Below, piece after piece: positions 26,320-35,510 of a DNA stretch of 60,196 nt (positions are counted from its first letter, which is position 1; each line of letters begins with the position of its first letter). Origin of the DNA: Acidobacteriota bacterium (GTDB lineage: Bacteria; Acidobacteriota; UBA4820; DSQY01); NCBI GenBank assembly GCA_021787565.1, contig JAJYLT010000022.1, positions 1-60,196 on the forward strand, given 5' to 3'. The notes beneath the pieces are model-generated. The model did not search any database, was not told the origin of the DNA, and saw only the letters and a list, made by a program, of their open reading frames with translations. Position numbers and translations under genes: made by a program.

Positions 26320-28557
26320 ATGGCAAAGATGAGAAGAGAGAGAAATGGGTGGTGTTTGGTGAGACTGAGTCTCCTAGCCCTGTTGGCGTTAGCGCTGGCC
26401 CCCATGGCCCTATGGGCGGGCTCAGGCCAGTGGACCTCAAATGGGCCTTACGGAGGCAATTGTTCTGCGCTGGCCATCGATCCTTCGACTCCTGGGACCC
26501 TATATACGGGCACCGAAGACGGGGTCTTTCGTAGCGATAACGGGGGAGGTTCGTGGGCTGCCAAGAATGATGGCCTTACGAACGTGGTTGTATTCGCGCT
26601 GGCCATCGACCCATCGACCCCCACGACGCTCTATGCAGGCATCTTGTTCAGTGGTGTCTTTAAGAGTGTTGACGGAGGACACTCGTGGGCTCCTGCCAAC
26701 AATGGCATTAAGAATACGGCCGTCTTTGTCCTGGTGATTGACCCGTCAGATCCATCGACCCTCTATGCTGGCACTTACGGCGATGGGGTTGTGCGGAGCA
26801 CCGACGGCGGGAGCTCATGGACTGCGATTGATAGCGGCCTAGGCGAGAATGCAAATGTCCTGTCTTTAGTCATCGATCCCTCCTCGCCCTCAACTCTCTA
26901 TGCGGGAACCCAGGGCGGAGGCGTCTTTCGCAGCACCGACGGAGGAAATTCATGGACGAGCAGCAGCAACGGCCTCACGAATCTCCAGGTGCAAGCTCTA
27001 GCCATCGACCCTTCCACTCCCTCGACGATCTATGCGGGCACGTATGGATCCGGAGTCTTTCAAAGCAGCGATGGGGGGAATTCGTGGACCGCTCGTAGTG
27101 CGGGTTTCCCAGATCAGGCATTTGTTTCGACTCTGGCCATCGATCCGTCAGATCCCGCCACGCTCTACGCGGGTTTAGAGGGAGGCGGCCTCTTTCTGAG
27201 CACGGATGGAGGGAACTCGTGGACGAGCAGGCATAGCGGCCTTTGGAGCCTTTGGGTGGAGGCCCTGGCCACCGACTCTTCCATGCCCTCGACGCTTTAT
27301 GCAGGCACGGGTGGCAACGGCGTCTTTCGAAGCACCGATGGAGGGGGCTCCTGGACCGACACCAGCAACGGTCTCGTGGGTACCGAGGTCGACTCCCTGG
27401 CCATCGGTTCCAACTCTCCCCCGACGCTCTATGCGGGTACCAGAGTCTGCGGAGTCTTTCGTAGCACGGATGGGGGAAACTCGTGGATAGACATTAACAG
27501 TGGCCTGTCCATCAGAATGATGGCTATGCAGGCCCTGGCCATTGATCCTTCCGATTCAGCGACACTGTATGCAGGTACAGGCAACTCCTCTGGGGCGGGC
27601 GACGGGATCTTCAAGAGCACAGACGCAGGCAACTCCTGGGTTCCGGTGAACAATGATCTTGGGAATGCCAATATCCTCGCCTTGGCCGTCGACCGCGCCT
27701 CTCCCTCGACACTCTATGCGGGCACGAATGTTGGAGGGGTATTTCAGAGCACCAACGGCGGGAGCTTCTGGACCCCGATCGACAACGGCCTTCCATCTCT
27801 GGCAGGAGTCAGTGCCCTGGTGATCGACCCCTCGAAGCCGAGCACACTATATGCGGGGCTGGATGGCGGCGATGGCGGCTTTGGAGTTTTTCGGAGCACC
27901 GACGAGGGAAACTCGTGGACCGCCGTCAGCACTGGTCTCGCAACCCATTATGTCTTGGCCGTGGCCATTGCCCCTTCCTCACCCACCACGCTCTATGCAG
28001 GCACATTGGAAGGTGGCGTGTTTCGAAGCACTGACGGGGGAGACTCCTGGACCCCCGCGAGCAACGGGCTCACAAATCTGTGGGCATTGGCTCTCGCCAT
28101 CGATCCCTCCGATCCAGCGACGCTTTACGTGGGTACGAATGGAGGAGGGATTTTCCAGAGCACCGACGGGGGAAACTCCTGGGTCCATATGAATGAGGGC
28201 ATCCCTAATGCCGCATGGTTCATCCCAGCTCTGGCCGTGGACCCTTCCGATCCAAACAGGCTATACGCGGGGACCAGTGGAGGCGCATTCTCATTCACCA
28301 TCGCACCAGCCATTGCCTCGATCAAGAAGGTCGCGGCGCCCTTCCGTCTGGTGGTCACCGGGTCACATTTCGAGGCGGGTGCCACGGCGACAATCGGTGG
28401 AACCCCGTGGACCAAGGTCAGCGTCAAGAGCGCGACGAAGCTCGTCATCAAGGGCGGCGGGGCGCTGGCGCACCTCTTCCTCAAGGGCCAAGCGGTCGCC
28501 GTCACAGTTACCAACCCGGACGGAGGTGTCAGTGCGCCGTTTGATTTCACCAAGTAG
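26320..28557 (+). CDS. Secreted BNR/sortilin-like repeat protein with IPT/TIG-like tail
   Basis: A 745-residue exported protein: basic N-terminus, hydrophobic signal region ending near ALWAGSG, then 13 full repeats of about 45-50 residues and one partial. Each reads roughly LAIDPS-P-TLYAGT-G-GVFRSTDGGNSW, the Asp-box (S-x-D-x-G-x-x-W) pattern of BNR/Vps10-like propellers. The last about 85 residues (from SIKKVAAPFRLVVTGSHF) form an IPT/TIG-like fold. GGGGGAGG precedes the ATG. The repeats are similar at DNA level too, so repeat number may vary by recombination. Probably extracellular carbohydrate or protein binding; no catalytic site seen. Confidence 0.85.
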   Translation: MAKMRRERNGWCLVRLSLLALLALALAPMALWAGSGQWTSNGPYGGNCSALAIDPSTPGTLYTGTEDGVFRSDNGGGSWAAKNDGLTNVVVFALAIDPSTPTTLYAGILFSGVFKSVDGGHSWAPANNGIKNTAVFVLVIDPSDPSTLYAGTYGDGVVRSTDGGSSWTAIDSGLGENANVLSLVIDPSSPSTLYAGTQGGGVFRSTDGGNSWTSSSNGLTNLQVQALAIDPSTPSTIYAGTYGSGVFQSSDGGNSWTARSAGFPDQAFVSTLAIDPSDPATLYAGLEGGGLFLSTDGGNSWTSRHSGLWSLWVEALATDSSMPSTLYAGTGGNGVFRSTDGGGSWTDTSNGLVGTEVDSLAIGSNSPPTLYAGTRVCGVFRSTDGGNSWIDINSGLSIRMMAMQALAIDPSDSATLYAGTGNSSGAGDGIFKSTDAGNSWVPVNNDLGNANILALAVDRASPSTLYAGTNVGGVFQSTNGGSFWTPIDNGLPSLAGVSALVIDPSKPSTLYAGLDGGDGGFGVFRSTDEGNSWTAVSTGLATHYVLAVAIAPSSPTTLYAGTLEGGVFRSTDGGDSWTPASNGLTNLWALALAIDPSDPATLYVGTNGGGIFQSTDGGNSWVHMNEGIPNAAWFIPALAVDPSDPNRLYAGTSGGAFSFTIAPAIASIKKVAAPFRLVVTGSHFEAGATATIGGTPWTKVSVKSATKLVIKGGGALAHLFLKGQAVAVTVTNPDGGVSAPFDFTK

Positions 28558-28845
28558 GGCGTGAGGGGCAGCCAGTGCACGGCCTCTATGCCGGCCCCCA
28601 TGAACAGCACACCGTACGATGGAGCTGAGCTGTTGTGGGGGTGTCGCAGAACCAGGGCTCGATGAAGGAAGGCCGGGGCTGAAGAGCGGGAACGGGAAGC
28701 CTGGAGACGAACACCCGCGGGGGCGTCATCTGAGGGCCTCGCCAAAGGACATCTGACTCAGGATTTTGCCGGGGCCGACCAACGGTGAGCACCCACGGCG
28801 AAGTTCGTGCATCTCCTTCTTTCGGTTTAGCAGCTTGGAGCCGGC

Positions 28846-29193
28846 CTAGAAAAGGTCGAGGGCCAGCTTGAGCGCCGCGTCCACCTCCGCCATCTTGTGA
28901 GATGGCAGGGCCCCGGCGCGGACGCCTGGGAAGCGGCCGTGGTCTAGCGAGCGCACCTGAAAGGCGTAAAATACGGTCTCCATCCGGAGCCCCGATTCTT
29001 TCGCAAAAACCCGGACATTGGTGGGATAGTCCTTCCGGACGTTGGCGCCTTTGGTGCCGACGATGACCGTCACTACGAGGGGCTGTTCGTTGATCGCGTC
29101 CGAGGAAACCACGAGGACGGGGCGCTCGCATTCCTGTTCCCGGCCCCTTACGGGGTTCAGGTTCACGAAATAGATATCCCCGCGCCGGATCAT
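28846..29193 (-). CDS. mazF: MazF/PemK-type toxin (endoribonuclease)
   Basis: A 115-residue MazF-fold protein. The N-terminus MIRRGDIYFVNLNPVRG and ERPVLVVSSDAIN match the conserved Arg-containing core, and VTVIVGTKGANVRKDYPTNV is the typical central strand region. Known relatives cut mRNA at short single-strand motifs when the antitoxin is degraded. The ATG overlaps the antitoxin stop by four bases (ATGA), as in many mazEF pairs. All core elements are present, so it is probably functional. Confidence 0.9.
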   Translation of the reverse strand: MIRRGDIYFVNLNPVRGREQECERPVLVVSSDAINEQPLVVTVIVGTKGANVRKDYPTNVRVFAKESGLRMETVFYAFQVRSLDHGRFPGVRAGALPSHKMAEVDAALKLALDLF

Positions 29194-29459
29194 GGCAGGC
29201 GGCCCAGGCCGTCGGCATCCGCCACTGAGAAGTTCTTGGTGATGGCAGCACTGTCGGGGCAGACCTGCGAGTCTCTGGCCATGTCGGCCATCTCTTGGCG
29301 GAACCGCTGGGCTCGCCGTTCCCTTGCAAACTCGCGCAGCGCGGTAATCACCAGCCGATTGAAGTTCCCGCGCAACTCCTCGGGCGCCAGGGCGGCGACT
29401 TCCTCCACGAGGCTCCGAGGAATGGCTACAGACCGACGGACCATCGCAGTCGACGACAT
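29190..29459 (-). CDS. Antitoxin of the MazF-type toxin (ribbon-helix-helix type)
   Basis: An 89-residue protein with the N-terminal DNA-binding stretch MVRRSVAIPRSLVEEVAAL, like RHH antitoxins, then helical FNRLVITALREFARERRAQRF and an acidic tail that would wrap the toxin. The start at 29459 has GGAGG in front on its own strand; a longer frame to 29510 would include the promoter. The stop overlaps the toxin ATG by four bases. It should repress its own promoter as in other modules of this type. Confidence 0.82.
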   Translation of the reverse strand: MSSTAMVRRSVAIPRSLVEEVAALAPEELRGNFNRLVITALREFARERRAQRFRQEMADMARDSQVCPDSAAITKNFSVADADGLGRLP

Positions 29460-29481
29460 GGTGTTACCTCCAGTCACCCCA

Positions 29482-29510
29482 AGTGTAATCCCTTCCTTCA
29501 GGCTTCTCAA
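29482..29510 (-). promoter_or_regulatory. Promoter of the mazEF-like module
   Basis: On the minus strand, TTGAGA (29510-29505) and TACACT (29487-29482) are separated by 17 bases, 22 bases ahead of the antitoxin ATG. Confidence 0.5.
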
Positions 29511-29678
29511 GCTCGTAGGAAAAGTGCATCTCGATGTGGCCGCCCCGCTGGTCGCTGCCCTGAGCTAATGCCCGGCGATGCAGTTGGGGAGCCGTGGATT
29601 GGAAGCCGGCCGTTCCTTCTCTTAGGACCCGCGCAGGAATAGGTTAACGGAATTCGCGCCCAGATTCGTGTGAGATTG

Positions 29679-29762
29679 GCGCGATTGGAGGGAGCAAAAC
29701 CGCAGGCGTAGTTGAAGACTACGTTGAGGATTTTGCGATCGAGAATCGCGTCAAGATCGCGC
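29679..29762. other. Three-way-junction structured element upstream of maeB
   Basis: An outer stem GCGCGAT (29679-29685)/ATCGCGC (29756-29762) encloses two arms. Arm 1 is GCAAAACC (29694-29701)/GGATTTTGC (29728-29736, one bulge) capped by the hairpin CGTAGT-TGAAG-ACTACG. Arm 2 is GCGAT-CGAGA-ATCGC (29735-29749), which shares two bases with arm 1, so the two may compete or stack. It lies 180 bases before maeB. It could be a structured RNA, a cis-regulator or a folded repeat. The strand is not fixed by the sequence. Confidence 0.5.
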
Positions 29763-29941
29763 GAAGATGGGATGCGAAAACGTTAAGTTATTTCTGCGCG
29801 GGTCCTTGGCTCTCGGCCCCCCTCCTCCCATCCTGTCCAAAGCGGAGTATAATCACTCTTTGTCCAGTGGTGCCGGAAGACGGAGGGAGCCTGGAATCCT
29901 CGGGCCTTTCCTTGTCCGAAAAATGAAAGTGGAGGTCATTG

Positions 29942-32188
29942 ATGGCTATTCGTGATCAGGAAGCGCTTGATTACCATTCCATCGGGCGGCCGGGCAAGAC
30001 GGAGGTGGTCCCCACCAAGCCGTGCCTGACGGCCCGCGATCTCTCCTTGGCCTACACACCGGGAGTGGCGGTGCCCTGCCTGGCCATCGAGAAGAACCCC
30101 GAGGACGCCTACAAGTACACCAACAAAGGCAACCTCGTGGCGGTGCTCTCGAACGGCACGGCCGTCCTGGGCCTGGGCGACATCGGAGCCGTGTCGGGCA
30201 AGCCCGTCATGGAGGGCAAGGGGGTGCTCTTCAAGCGGTTCGCCCACGTGGACGTGTTCGACATCGAGGTGAACACCCACGACCCCGACGAGATCATCAA
30301 GGTGGCCCAGCTCCTGGAGCCCACCTTCGGGGGCATCAACCTGGAGGACATCAAGGCCCCCGAGTGCTTCTACATCGAGGAGACCCTCAAGAAGACCATG
30401 AAGATCCCGGTCTTCCACGACGACCAGCACGGCACGGCCATCATCTCGGGCGCGGCGCTGCTCAACGCGCTGGAGCTGGCGGGCAAGAAGTTCAAGGACA
30501 TCCGCGTCGTGGTCTCGGGCGCCGGTGCCGCCGCCGTCGCCTGCGCCAAGTTCTACGAGCAGCTCGGCGTGCCCAACGAGAACTTCCTCCTGGTGGACAC
30601 CAAGGGGGTGGTGTACAAGGGCCGCAAGGAGGGGATGAACCCCTTCAAGGAGCACTTCGCCCAGGAGACTAAGCTCCGCACCCTCGCCGACGCCATGAAG
30701 GGAGCCGACGTCTTCCTCGGCTGCTCGGTGAAGGGCTTGGTCACCCAGGACATGGTCCGCTCCATGGCCAAGAACCCCATCGTCTTCGCCATGGCCAACC
30801 CAGACCCGGAGATCACCTACCCCGACGCCAAGGCGGCCCGCGGCGACGTCATCATGGCCACCGGCCGGTCGGACTATCCGAACCAGGTGAACAACGTGCT
30901 CGGCTTCCCCTTCATCTTCCGCGGCGCCCTCGACGTCCGCGCCACGGCCATCAACGAGGAGATGAAGATGGCCGCGAGCCGGGCCCTGGCCGCCCTCGCC
31001 AAGGAGCCCGTGCCCGAGAGCGTTTGCGGGGCCTACGGCGGCCAGCGCTTCGAGTTCGGGCCCGAGTACATCATCCCCAAGCCCTTCGACCCTCGCGTTC
31101 TCGTGTGGGAGGCCTCGGCCGTCGCCAAGGCCGCGTGCGAAACGGGCGTGGCCAAACAGCCGATCGCCGATTGGGATGCGTACCGGGCGCGCCTGGAGGG
31201 CATGACGAGCAAGAGCCAGCAGGTCATGCGCAGCATCGTCACCAAGGCGAAGAAGGCGCCCAAGCGCGTGGTCTTCCCCGAGGGCGAGAACCCCAAGGTC
31301 GTGGAGGCGGCGCGCCAGCTCGTGGAAGAGGGGCTCGCCCGGCCCATCCTGCTGGGCGATCCCGAGGTGATCGGCGCCAAGGCCAGGCAGATCGGCCTCG
31401 ACGTGACCAAGCTCACGGTCATGGATCCCATGCACTCTCCCCATATAGAGGATTTCGCCAAGGAGCTCTACGCCCTCCGGTGCCGCAAGGGCTACACGCC
31501 CAAGCGAGTCGAGTACTACTCCCGCCGGCCCATCCATCAGGCCATGATGATGCTTCGAATGGGCCTGGCCGACGGCATGGTAGCGGGCATCGAGCGCTCC
31601 TACATCGATTCGATCCAGATCGTCCTGCCGCTCGCCGAACTCAAACCGGGCATGACGCGCGCCGTGGGCATGCACCTGCTGCTGGTCGAGGGCAAGGTCT
31701 TCCTCTTCGCCGACACGACCCTGAACATCGAGCCGGACGCGGCCCAGCTCGCGGAGATCGCGGTGCAGGCCGCCGAGGTGGCCCGCCACTTCAACATGGA
31801 GCCGCGCATCGCCATGCTCTCCTTCTCCAACTTCGGCGACAACGACCATCCCAGGGCCCGCAAGGTCCGCCAGGCGGTGGAGATGCTGCACAAGGACCAC
31901 CCCGAGCTGGTGGTGGACGGCGAGATGCACGGCGACGTGGCCCTGCTTCCCGACTACGCCGCGGCCAACTACCCGACCTCCAGCATCAAGGGCGACGCCA
32001 ACGTCCTCATCTTCCCCGACCTGCAGAGCGGCAACATCGCCTACAAGCTCGTCACCCACATCAGCAAGGGCGAGGTCATCGGGCCGCTCATCATCGGCCT
32101 GAAGTCCCCCGTCAACATCGTCTCCTTCCACTCCGACGTCAGGGACATCGTCACCATGGCCGCCATCTCGGCCTCCCAGGCGGAGTGA
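29942..32188 (+). CDS. maeB: Malic enzyme with C-terminal phosphotransacetylase-like domain (MaeB type)
   Basis: A 748-residue two-domain protein. Residues about 1-420 are the malic enzyme: [26 protein letters not shown] for metal and malate, and the dinucleotide loop [15 protein letters not shown]. It decarboxylates malate to pyruvate, usually with NADP+. Residues about 425-748 match phosphate acetyltransferase ([49 protein letters not shown]), which in MaeB is regulatory, sensing acetyl-CoA, rather than catalytic. GGAGG precedes the ATG at 29942. A -10-like TATAAT at 29848-29853 has no good -35. A terminator follows. Confidence 0.96.
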   Translation: MAIRDQEALDYHSIGRPGKTEVVPTKPCLTARDLSLAYTPGVAVPCLAIEKNPEDAYKYTNKGNLVAVLSNGTAVLGLGDIGAVSGKPVMEGKGVLFKRFAHVDVFDIEVNTHDPDEIIKVAQLLEPTFGGINLEDIKAPECFYIEETLKKTMKIPVFHDDQHGTAIISGAALLNALELAGKKFKDIRVVVSGAGAAAVACAKFYEQLGVPNENFLLVDTKGVVYKGRKEGMNPFKEHFAQETKLRTLADAMKGADVFLGCSVKGLVTQDMVRSMAKNPIVFAMANPDPEITYPDAKAARGDVIMATGRSDYPNQVNNVLGFPFIFRGALDVRATAINEEMKMAASRALAALAKEPVPESVCGAYGGQRFEFGPEYIIPKPFDPRVLVWEASAVAKAACETGVAKQPIADWDAYRARLEGMTSKSQQVMRSIVTKAKKAPKRVVFPEGENPKVVEAARQLVEEGLARPILLGDPEVIGAKARQIGLDVTKLTVMDPMHSPHIEDFAKELYALRCRKGYTPKRVEYYSRRPIHQAMMMLRMGLADGMVAGIERSYIDSIQIVLPLAELKPGMTRAVGMHLLLVEGKVFLFADTTLNIEPDAAQLAEIAVQAAEVARHFNMEPRIAMLSFSNFGDNDHPRARKVRQAVEMLHKDHPELVVDGEMHGDVALLPDYAAANYPTSSIKGDANVLIFPDLQSGNIAYKLVTHISKGEVIGPLIIGLKSPVNIVSFHSDVRDIVTMAAISASQAE

Positions 32189-32194
32189 AGGGAT

Positions 32195-32242
32195 AGAGAC
32201 AAGAAGACAGATTCAGAAAGACAGAGAAACAGGGAGTAGAGA
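32195..32242. repeat. Octamer-phased purine repeat
   Basis: A purine-rich run (units such as AGAGACAA, GAAGACAG, AGACAGAG, AAACAGGG) with an imperfect 8-nt period between the maeB stop and its terminator. Confidence 0.5.
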
Positions 32243-32244
32243 GG

Positions 32245-32267
32245 GGCCGCCTCCGGGCGGCCTCTTT
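32245..32267 (+). terminator. Rho-independent terminator of maeB
   Basis: The stem GGCCGCC/GGCGGCC (7 bp, 4-base loop) is followed by TCTTT, 57 bases after the maeB stop. Confidence 0.75.
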
Positions 32268-32436
32268 CGCTGTGCGGGCGGCGCCGTTCCCCGTGGCGCC
32301 CCCGCGCCTCATCCGGGCGACGGGCGCGCCCGCCTGTCCGCCCCCAGAGTTCCGCCTTCGCCCTCAGCGGCCCCTTCCTCAAAGCGGGGGGTGCGGTGTC
32401 CGTTGAATTCCCCGGCCTCGCTTTTGCGGCCAGCGT

Positions 32437-32997
32437 TCAGGGGGACTTCGTGAGCGTTTCAGTCAGTAGGCTAAGAAGTCGCAGCTGTTCCTGCTGGAGC
32501 GAAAGGAGCTCACTCCATTGCTTCTCCCGGAGCGAGTCGATCTTCTCGTGGAGGGTCAGGATTTCGATCTCGGCTTTCAAATTGACCTCGTAATCGTGTT
32601 CGGCGCCGGCGCGATCCTTTGAGGCCTGCCGGTTTTGGGACATCAGGATGATCGGCGCCTGAATCGCGGCGAGCATCGACAGAAAGAGATTGAGCAGGAT
32701 GTACGGGAACGGGTCGAAGGATTTGCCGAGCCTGATCAGGACGAAGGAATTCAGGACGATCCAGGTGACCATAATGATCGCAAAGATCGAGATGAAGACC
32801 CAGGAGCCACCAAAGCTGGCGACCTTATCCGCCATCTTCTCGCCGAAGGTCATCTGTTCGGAGAGATCCTTGCCGACGTTTCTCGAAATGGGCGTTCTCT
32901 CGGCGAGGTGGTGGGCCACGTGCTTCTCCCGTTCACCGAGGCGGTCGTACTTCGTTCGAAAATGTCTTTCCGAAATCTGGTCCATCTTCTCATTCAT
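32437..32997 (-). CDS. DUF1003-like membrane protein
   Basis: A 186-residue protein with a soluble N-terminal part, then two adjacent membrane helices (WVFISIFAIIMVTWIVLNSF and PYILLNLFLSMLAAIQAPII) joined by FDPFPYILLN, the hallmark of DUF1003 proteins. NRQASKDRAGAEHDYEVNLKA follows, then a coiled-coil tail rich in Leu, Glu and Gln. The start at 32997 has GAGAGGATG on its own strand; the longer frame to 33108 is not supported. Base composition is a little lower in GC than maeB. Function unknown; predicted inner membrane. Confidence 0.85.
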   Translation of the reverse strand: MNEKMDQISERHFRTKYDRLGEREKHVAHHLAERTPISRNVGKDLSEQMTFGEKMADKVASFGGSWVFISIFAIIMVTWIVLNSFVLIRLGKSFDPFPYILLNLFLSMLAAIQAPIILMSQNRQASKDRAGAEHDYEVNLKAEIEILTLHEKIDSLREKQWSELLSLQQEQLRLLSLLTETLTKSP

Positions 32998-33423
32998 GGC
33001 GGCATCCTCTCGACTGTGGTGCACAGACGCGGATCGGCCGCCGATTTCGCTCCTCAGCGGGCCGAATTTGGACTCCACGGGACACGGGCCTATCTCTCGG
33101 CCTTCCATTTCTCCTTATCCAGCCTCCTGCCTCTTGAGCCTCTTCTCAAGGAGACCTTCAAGGCAGACCGAAGGGCGCGGCGAACTCGCCTATATTATCT
33201 CCCGGAATTCCTGAAAGACCATGGCCGCCTTACCAGGCTGCAACAGGTAACGCCCAAGGCCCCCAAACGCTTCACGAGGCTTTCCAAGGAGCGAATGCCG
33301 AGGGGTATACTGTAGCCGTAGAGAGCAGTTGGAAGTGGACCGTGGTCATCGGTCGGGGGCGATAAGGCGATTCCTCACTTCTTTGCCGCTGCTCGCACGC
33401 CTCAGGAGGGAGGTCGGCCGCTC
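32998..33423. other. Gap between divergent genes
   Basis: About 425 bases between two genes transcribed away from each other. It should hold both promoters. A TATACT at 33305-33310 is a possible -10 for the Fe-S gene, but no matching -35 is seen. No gene recognised. Confidence 0.4.
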
Positions 33424-34731
33424 ATGGGACACCTCGCGGGGAAGGACGTTTTTCGCAGGGTCGGAAAGAAGATCGACAGCCTCGGCGTGCGGGTCCATTG
33501 GAACGAGGCCCTGCACCGCATCGTGAAAGAGATCTTCTCGGAGGCGGAGGCGGACCTCTACATCCGGATGCCCTACGGCCTCTCGCCCCTGGACCGGCTG
33601 GAGCGCGTCACCGGCATCGAGCCGGCCAGGCTCCGGACCATGCTGGAGGCCATGGCCGACAAGGGGCTGGTGATGGACCTCTGGGCCAAGGACACCAACT
33701 ACTACATGCCCAGCCCGCTCTTTGTCGGCCTCTTCGAGTTCACCATGATGCGCACCGACCCCGGCGCCAACCCGGCCCTTATGGCCAGGCTCTTCCACGA
33801 GTACCTGGACGACGGCCTCGTCTATCGGAGGAACGCCGGCGACGGCGCCTCGGTCGGCCCCCTGCGTGCCCTCCCGCACGAGGGGACCGTCCAGGACGGC
33901 GTGGAGGTCCTCGACTACGAGAAGGCCACCGCCCTCATCGGCGCCGCCAGCCGTTTCTCCATAGGCCTGTGCTCCTGCCGGCACCAGAAGGAGCACCTGG
34001 GAGAGCGCCAGTGCCCGGACCCGCTGGAGATGTGCACGAGCATGGACACGGGGGCCGACTTCCTTGTCCGCCACGGGATGGCGAGGGAGATAACGAGGGG
34101 CGAGATGCTCGACCACCTCGCCCGGTCGCGCGAGCGCGGCCTCGTGCTGTGCGCCGACAACGTGCGGGCGAAGGTCAGCTTCATCTGCAACTGCTGCCCC
34201 TGCTGCTGCGAGGTCATGCAGGGCATCAGCCGCTTCGGCTATCCCCACGTCGTCGTCACCTCGAGCTTCATCGCCCGATCGGACGCGGCGGCGTGCAGCG
34301 GGTGCGCCAAGTGCGCCAAGGCCTGCCCCATCCAGGCCATCACCATGAGGCCGGTCCCCGCTGCGGCCGAGGGCAAGAAGAAGCAGGAGCCGGTCGTGGA
34401 CACCGCCCTCTGCATGGGATGCGGCGTGTGCGCGCTGGACTGCTCGACGGGCGCCATGAGGCTCGAGAAGCGCGGGCGCCGCGTGATCCATCCCGAGACG
34501 ACCTTCGAGCGGGTCGTGTTGCAGTGCCTCGACCACGGGACCCTTCAGAACCTCATCTTCGACGACCCCGGCAGCCTCAGCCAGGAGGCCATGCGCGCCA
34601 TCCTTGGCGCCTTTCTCGCCCTCCCTCCCGTCAAGAAGGGGCTCATGAGCGACGTGCTCCGCTCCCGCTTCCTCGGCGCCATGAAGAGCGCCGTGGCGCG
34701 CCAGGGCAAGGCGGACCTGCTCGATCTCTAA
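33424..34731 (+). CDS. Cys-rich 4Fe-4S dicluster protein
   Basis: A 435-residue cytosolic protein. Residues about 1-110 look like a winged-helix/helical region (LDRLERVTGIEPARLRTMLEAMADKGLV). The middle has unusual cysteine groups, GLCSCRH...QC (about 180-197) and FICNCCPCCCEV (about 256-267). Then come two ferredoxin sites, CSGCAKCAKACP (about 291) and CMGCGVCALDCS (about 330; the fourth Cys is followed by Ser, not Pro). Such proteins are usually redox or electron-transfer partners of anaerobic enzymes. The last about 30 codons have a second, degraded copy at 36830-36925. Confidence 0.85.
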   Translation: MGHLAGKDVFRRVGKKIDSLGVRVHWNEALHRIVKEIFSEAEADLYIRMPYGLSPLDRLERVTGIEPARLRTMLEAMADKGLVMDLWAKDTNYYMPSPLFVGLFEFTMMRTDPGANPALMARLFHEYLDDGLVYRRNAGDGASVGPLRALPHEGTVQDGVEVLDYEKATALIGAASRFSIGLCSCRHQKEHLGERQCPDPLEMCTSMDTGADFLVRHGMAREITRGEMLDHLARSRERGLVLCADNVRAKVSFICNCCPCCCEVMQGISRFGYPHVVVTSSFIARSDAAACSGCAKCAKACPIQAITMRPVPAAAEGKKKQEPVVDTALCMGCGVCALDCSTGAMRLEKRGRRVIHPETTFERVVLQCLDHGTLQNLIFDDPGSLSQEAMRAILGAFLALPPVKKGLMSDVLRSRFLGAMKSAVARQGKADLLDL

Positions 34732-34751
34732 CCGGCCGCGCGAACGGCCTT
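34656..34751 (+). repeat. 96-bp duplicated segment, copy 1 (end of Fe-S gene)
   Basis: Covers the last codons of the Fe-S gene and 18 bases beyond. Repeated at 36830-36925 with about three differences, including TAA to TAG at the stop. Confidence 0.85.
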
Positions 34752-34779
34752 TTCCGGGCCGTAGCCGGCCCCCGCGTTG

Positions 34780-35037
34780 TCGCTGTCGGACCGAATGAAC
34801 CGGAGGACGGTTCGGGAGAGGGCAAAGTGGGCAGAACCGGCAAAGCAGCACCGCTCCTCAGCGGTTCAGCCCGCCCACAGCCTGGGCGGACAGGCGCCCC
34901 GCCTGTCTGCCTCCGAAGGTCCCCATCCACCCATAGCCGCCGGTGCTCCCATCGGCCGATCCCCTCAAGCGGATGGACCCGCCGACTGGACGCCGTGCCC
35001 CAGGACTCTCACGCGGCCCGATTAGCGAAATGTGGCA
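34780..35037 (+). repeat. ~260-bp duplicated segment, copy 1
   Basis: Starts near CGGACCGAATGAA and runs to GATTAGCGAAATGTGGCA; its partner is 36531-36791. The copies are diverged but share long blocks (CTCAGC-GTTCAG, ACAGGCGCCCCGCCTGTC, CGAAGGTCCCCATCC, CGGCCGATCCCCTCAAGCGG). It is not coding. Confidence 0.8.
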
Positions 35038-35105
35038 TGTCAAGACCTGACCCCCGCTCTTGGATTAGCGAAATGTGGCATGTCAAGACCTGACCCCCGC
35101 TCTTG
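35020..35105 (+). repeat. Two tandem 43-bp units
   Basis: Two exact copies (35020-35062, 35063-35105) of a 43-base unit beginning GATTAGCGAAATG, containing TGTCAAGACCTGACCCC and ending CGCTCTTG. Part of the unit appears once at 36774-36791. The pattern resembles REP-type intergenic repeats. Confidence 0.85.
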
Positions 35106-35205
35106 CGCTCTTGGACCCCCGCTCTTGCGAAAGGGGATGGGCCCCTCTCGCCACCCTGGCCAGGGGACAGGCGAGACCCAGACGAGAGGAATGGCCTCCC
35201 GCACG

Positions 35206-35222
35206 ACAATGTATTACATTGT
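35206..35222. promoter_or_regulatory. Palindromic operator of the RHH toxin-antitoxin operon
   Basis: ACAATGTATTACATTGT is a perfect 17-base palindrome 21 bases before the antitoxin ATG. Palindromes of this kind are bound by ribbon-helix-helix antitoxins for autorepression. Confidence 0.7.
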
Positions 35223-35243
35223 GCTTGGAAGGAGTCTTCTGCC

Positions 35244-35510
35244 ATGCCCGAGACCGTGATCTTCAGCCTCCGCCTCCCGAAGCCCGTGAAAGAGAGCCTT
35301 GCGCGCCTAGCCCTGGCCACGGATCGGACTCAGACGTACCTCTGCACTCAAGCCATCGAGGAATACCTGGCGGCCCAGGCGTGGCAGGTGCAGGCCATCG
35401 AGGCGGCTGTTCGCAAGGCCGACTCCCCCGAGGCGCGCTTCATTCCGCATGAGGAGGTGGCGGCTCACATCCGCCGCCTCGCCGCGCAGACGAAGAAGGC
35501 GCGGGGGTGA
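35244..35510 (+). CDS. Ribbon-helix-helix antitoxin (CopG/ParD/RelB-like)
   Basis: An 88-residue protein. The N-terminal strand and helices VIFSLRLPKPVKESLARLALATDRTQTYLCTQAIEEYL match the RHH DNA-binding fold. The C-terminal basic/amphipathic tail would bind the toxin. The ATG at 35244 follows GGAAGGAG. A palindrome at 35206-35222 is the likely operator. Its stop overlaps the toxin GTG by four bases. First of four genes linked by 4-base overlaps. Confidence 0.85.
   Translation: MPETVIFSLRLPKPVKESLARLALATDRTQTYLCTQAIEEYLAAQAWQVQAIEAAVRKADSPEARFIPHEEVAAHIRRLAAQTKKARG

Noticed and set aside
26480-28300. Regularly spaced repeats considered as a CRISPR array
   Set aside because: The repeats lie in a continuous protein frame, encode Asp-box propeller units of about 45-50 residues and vary like codons; there are no spacers or cas genes.
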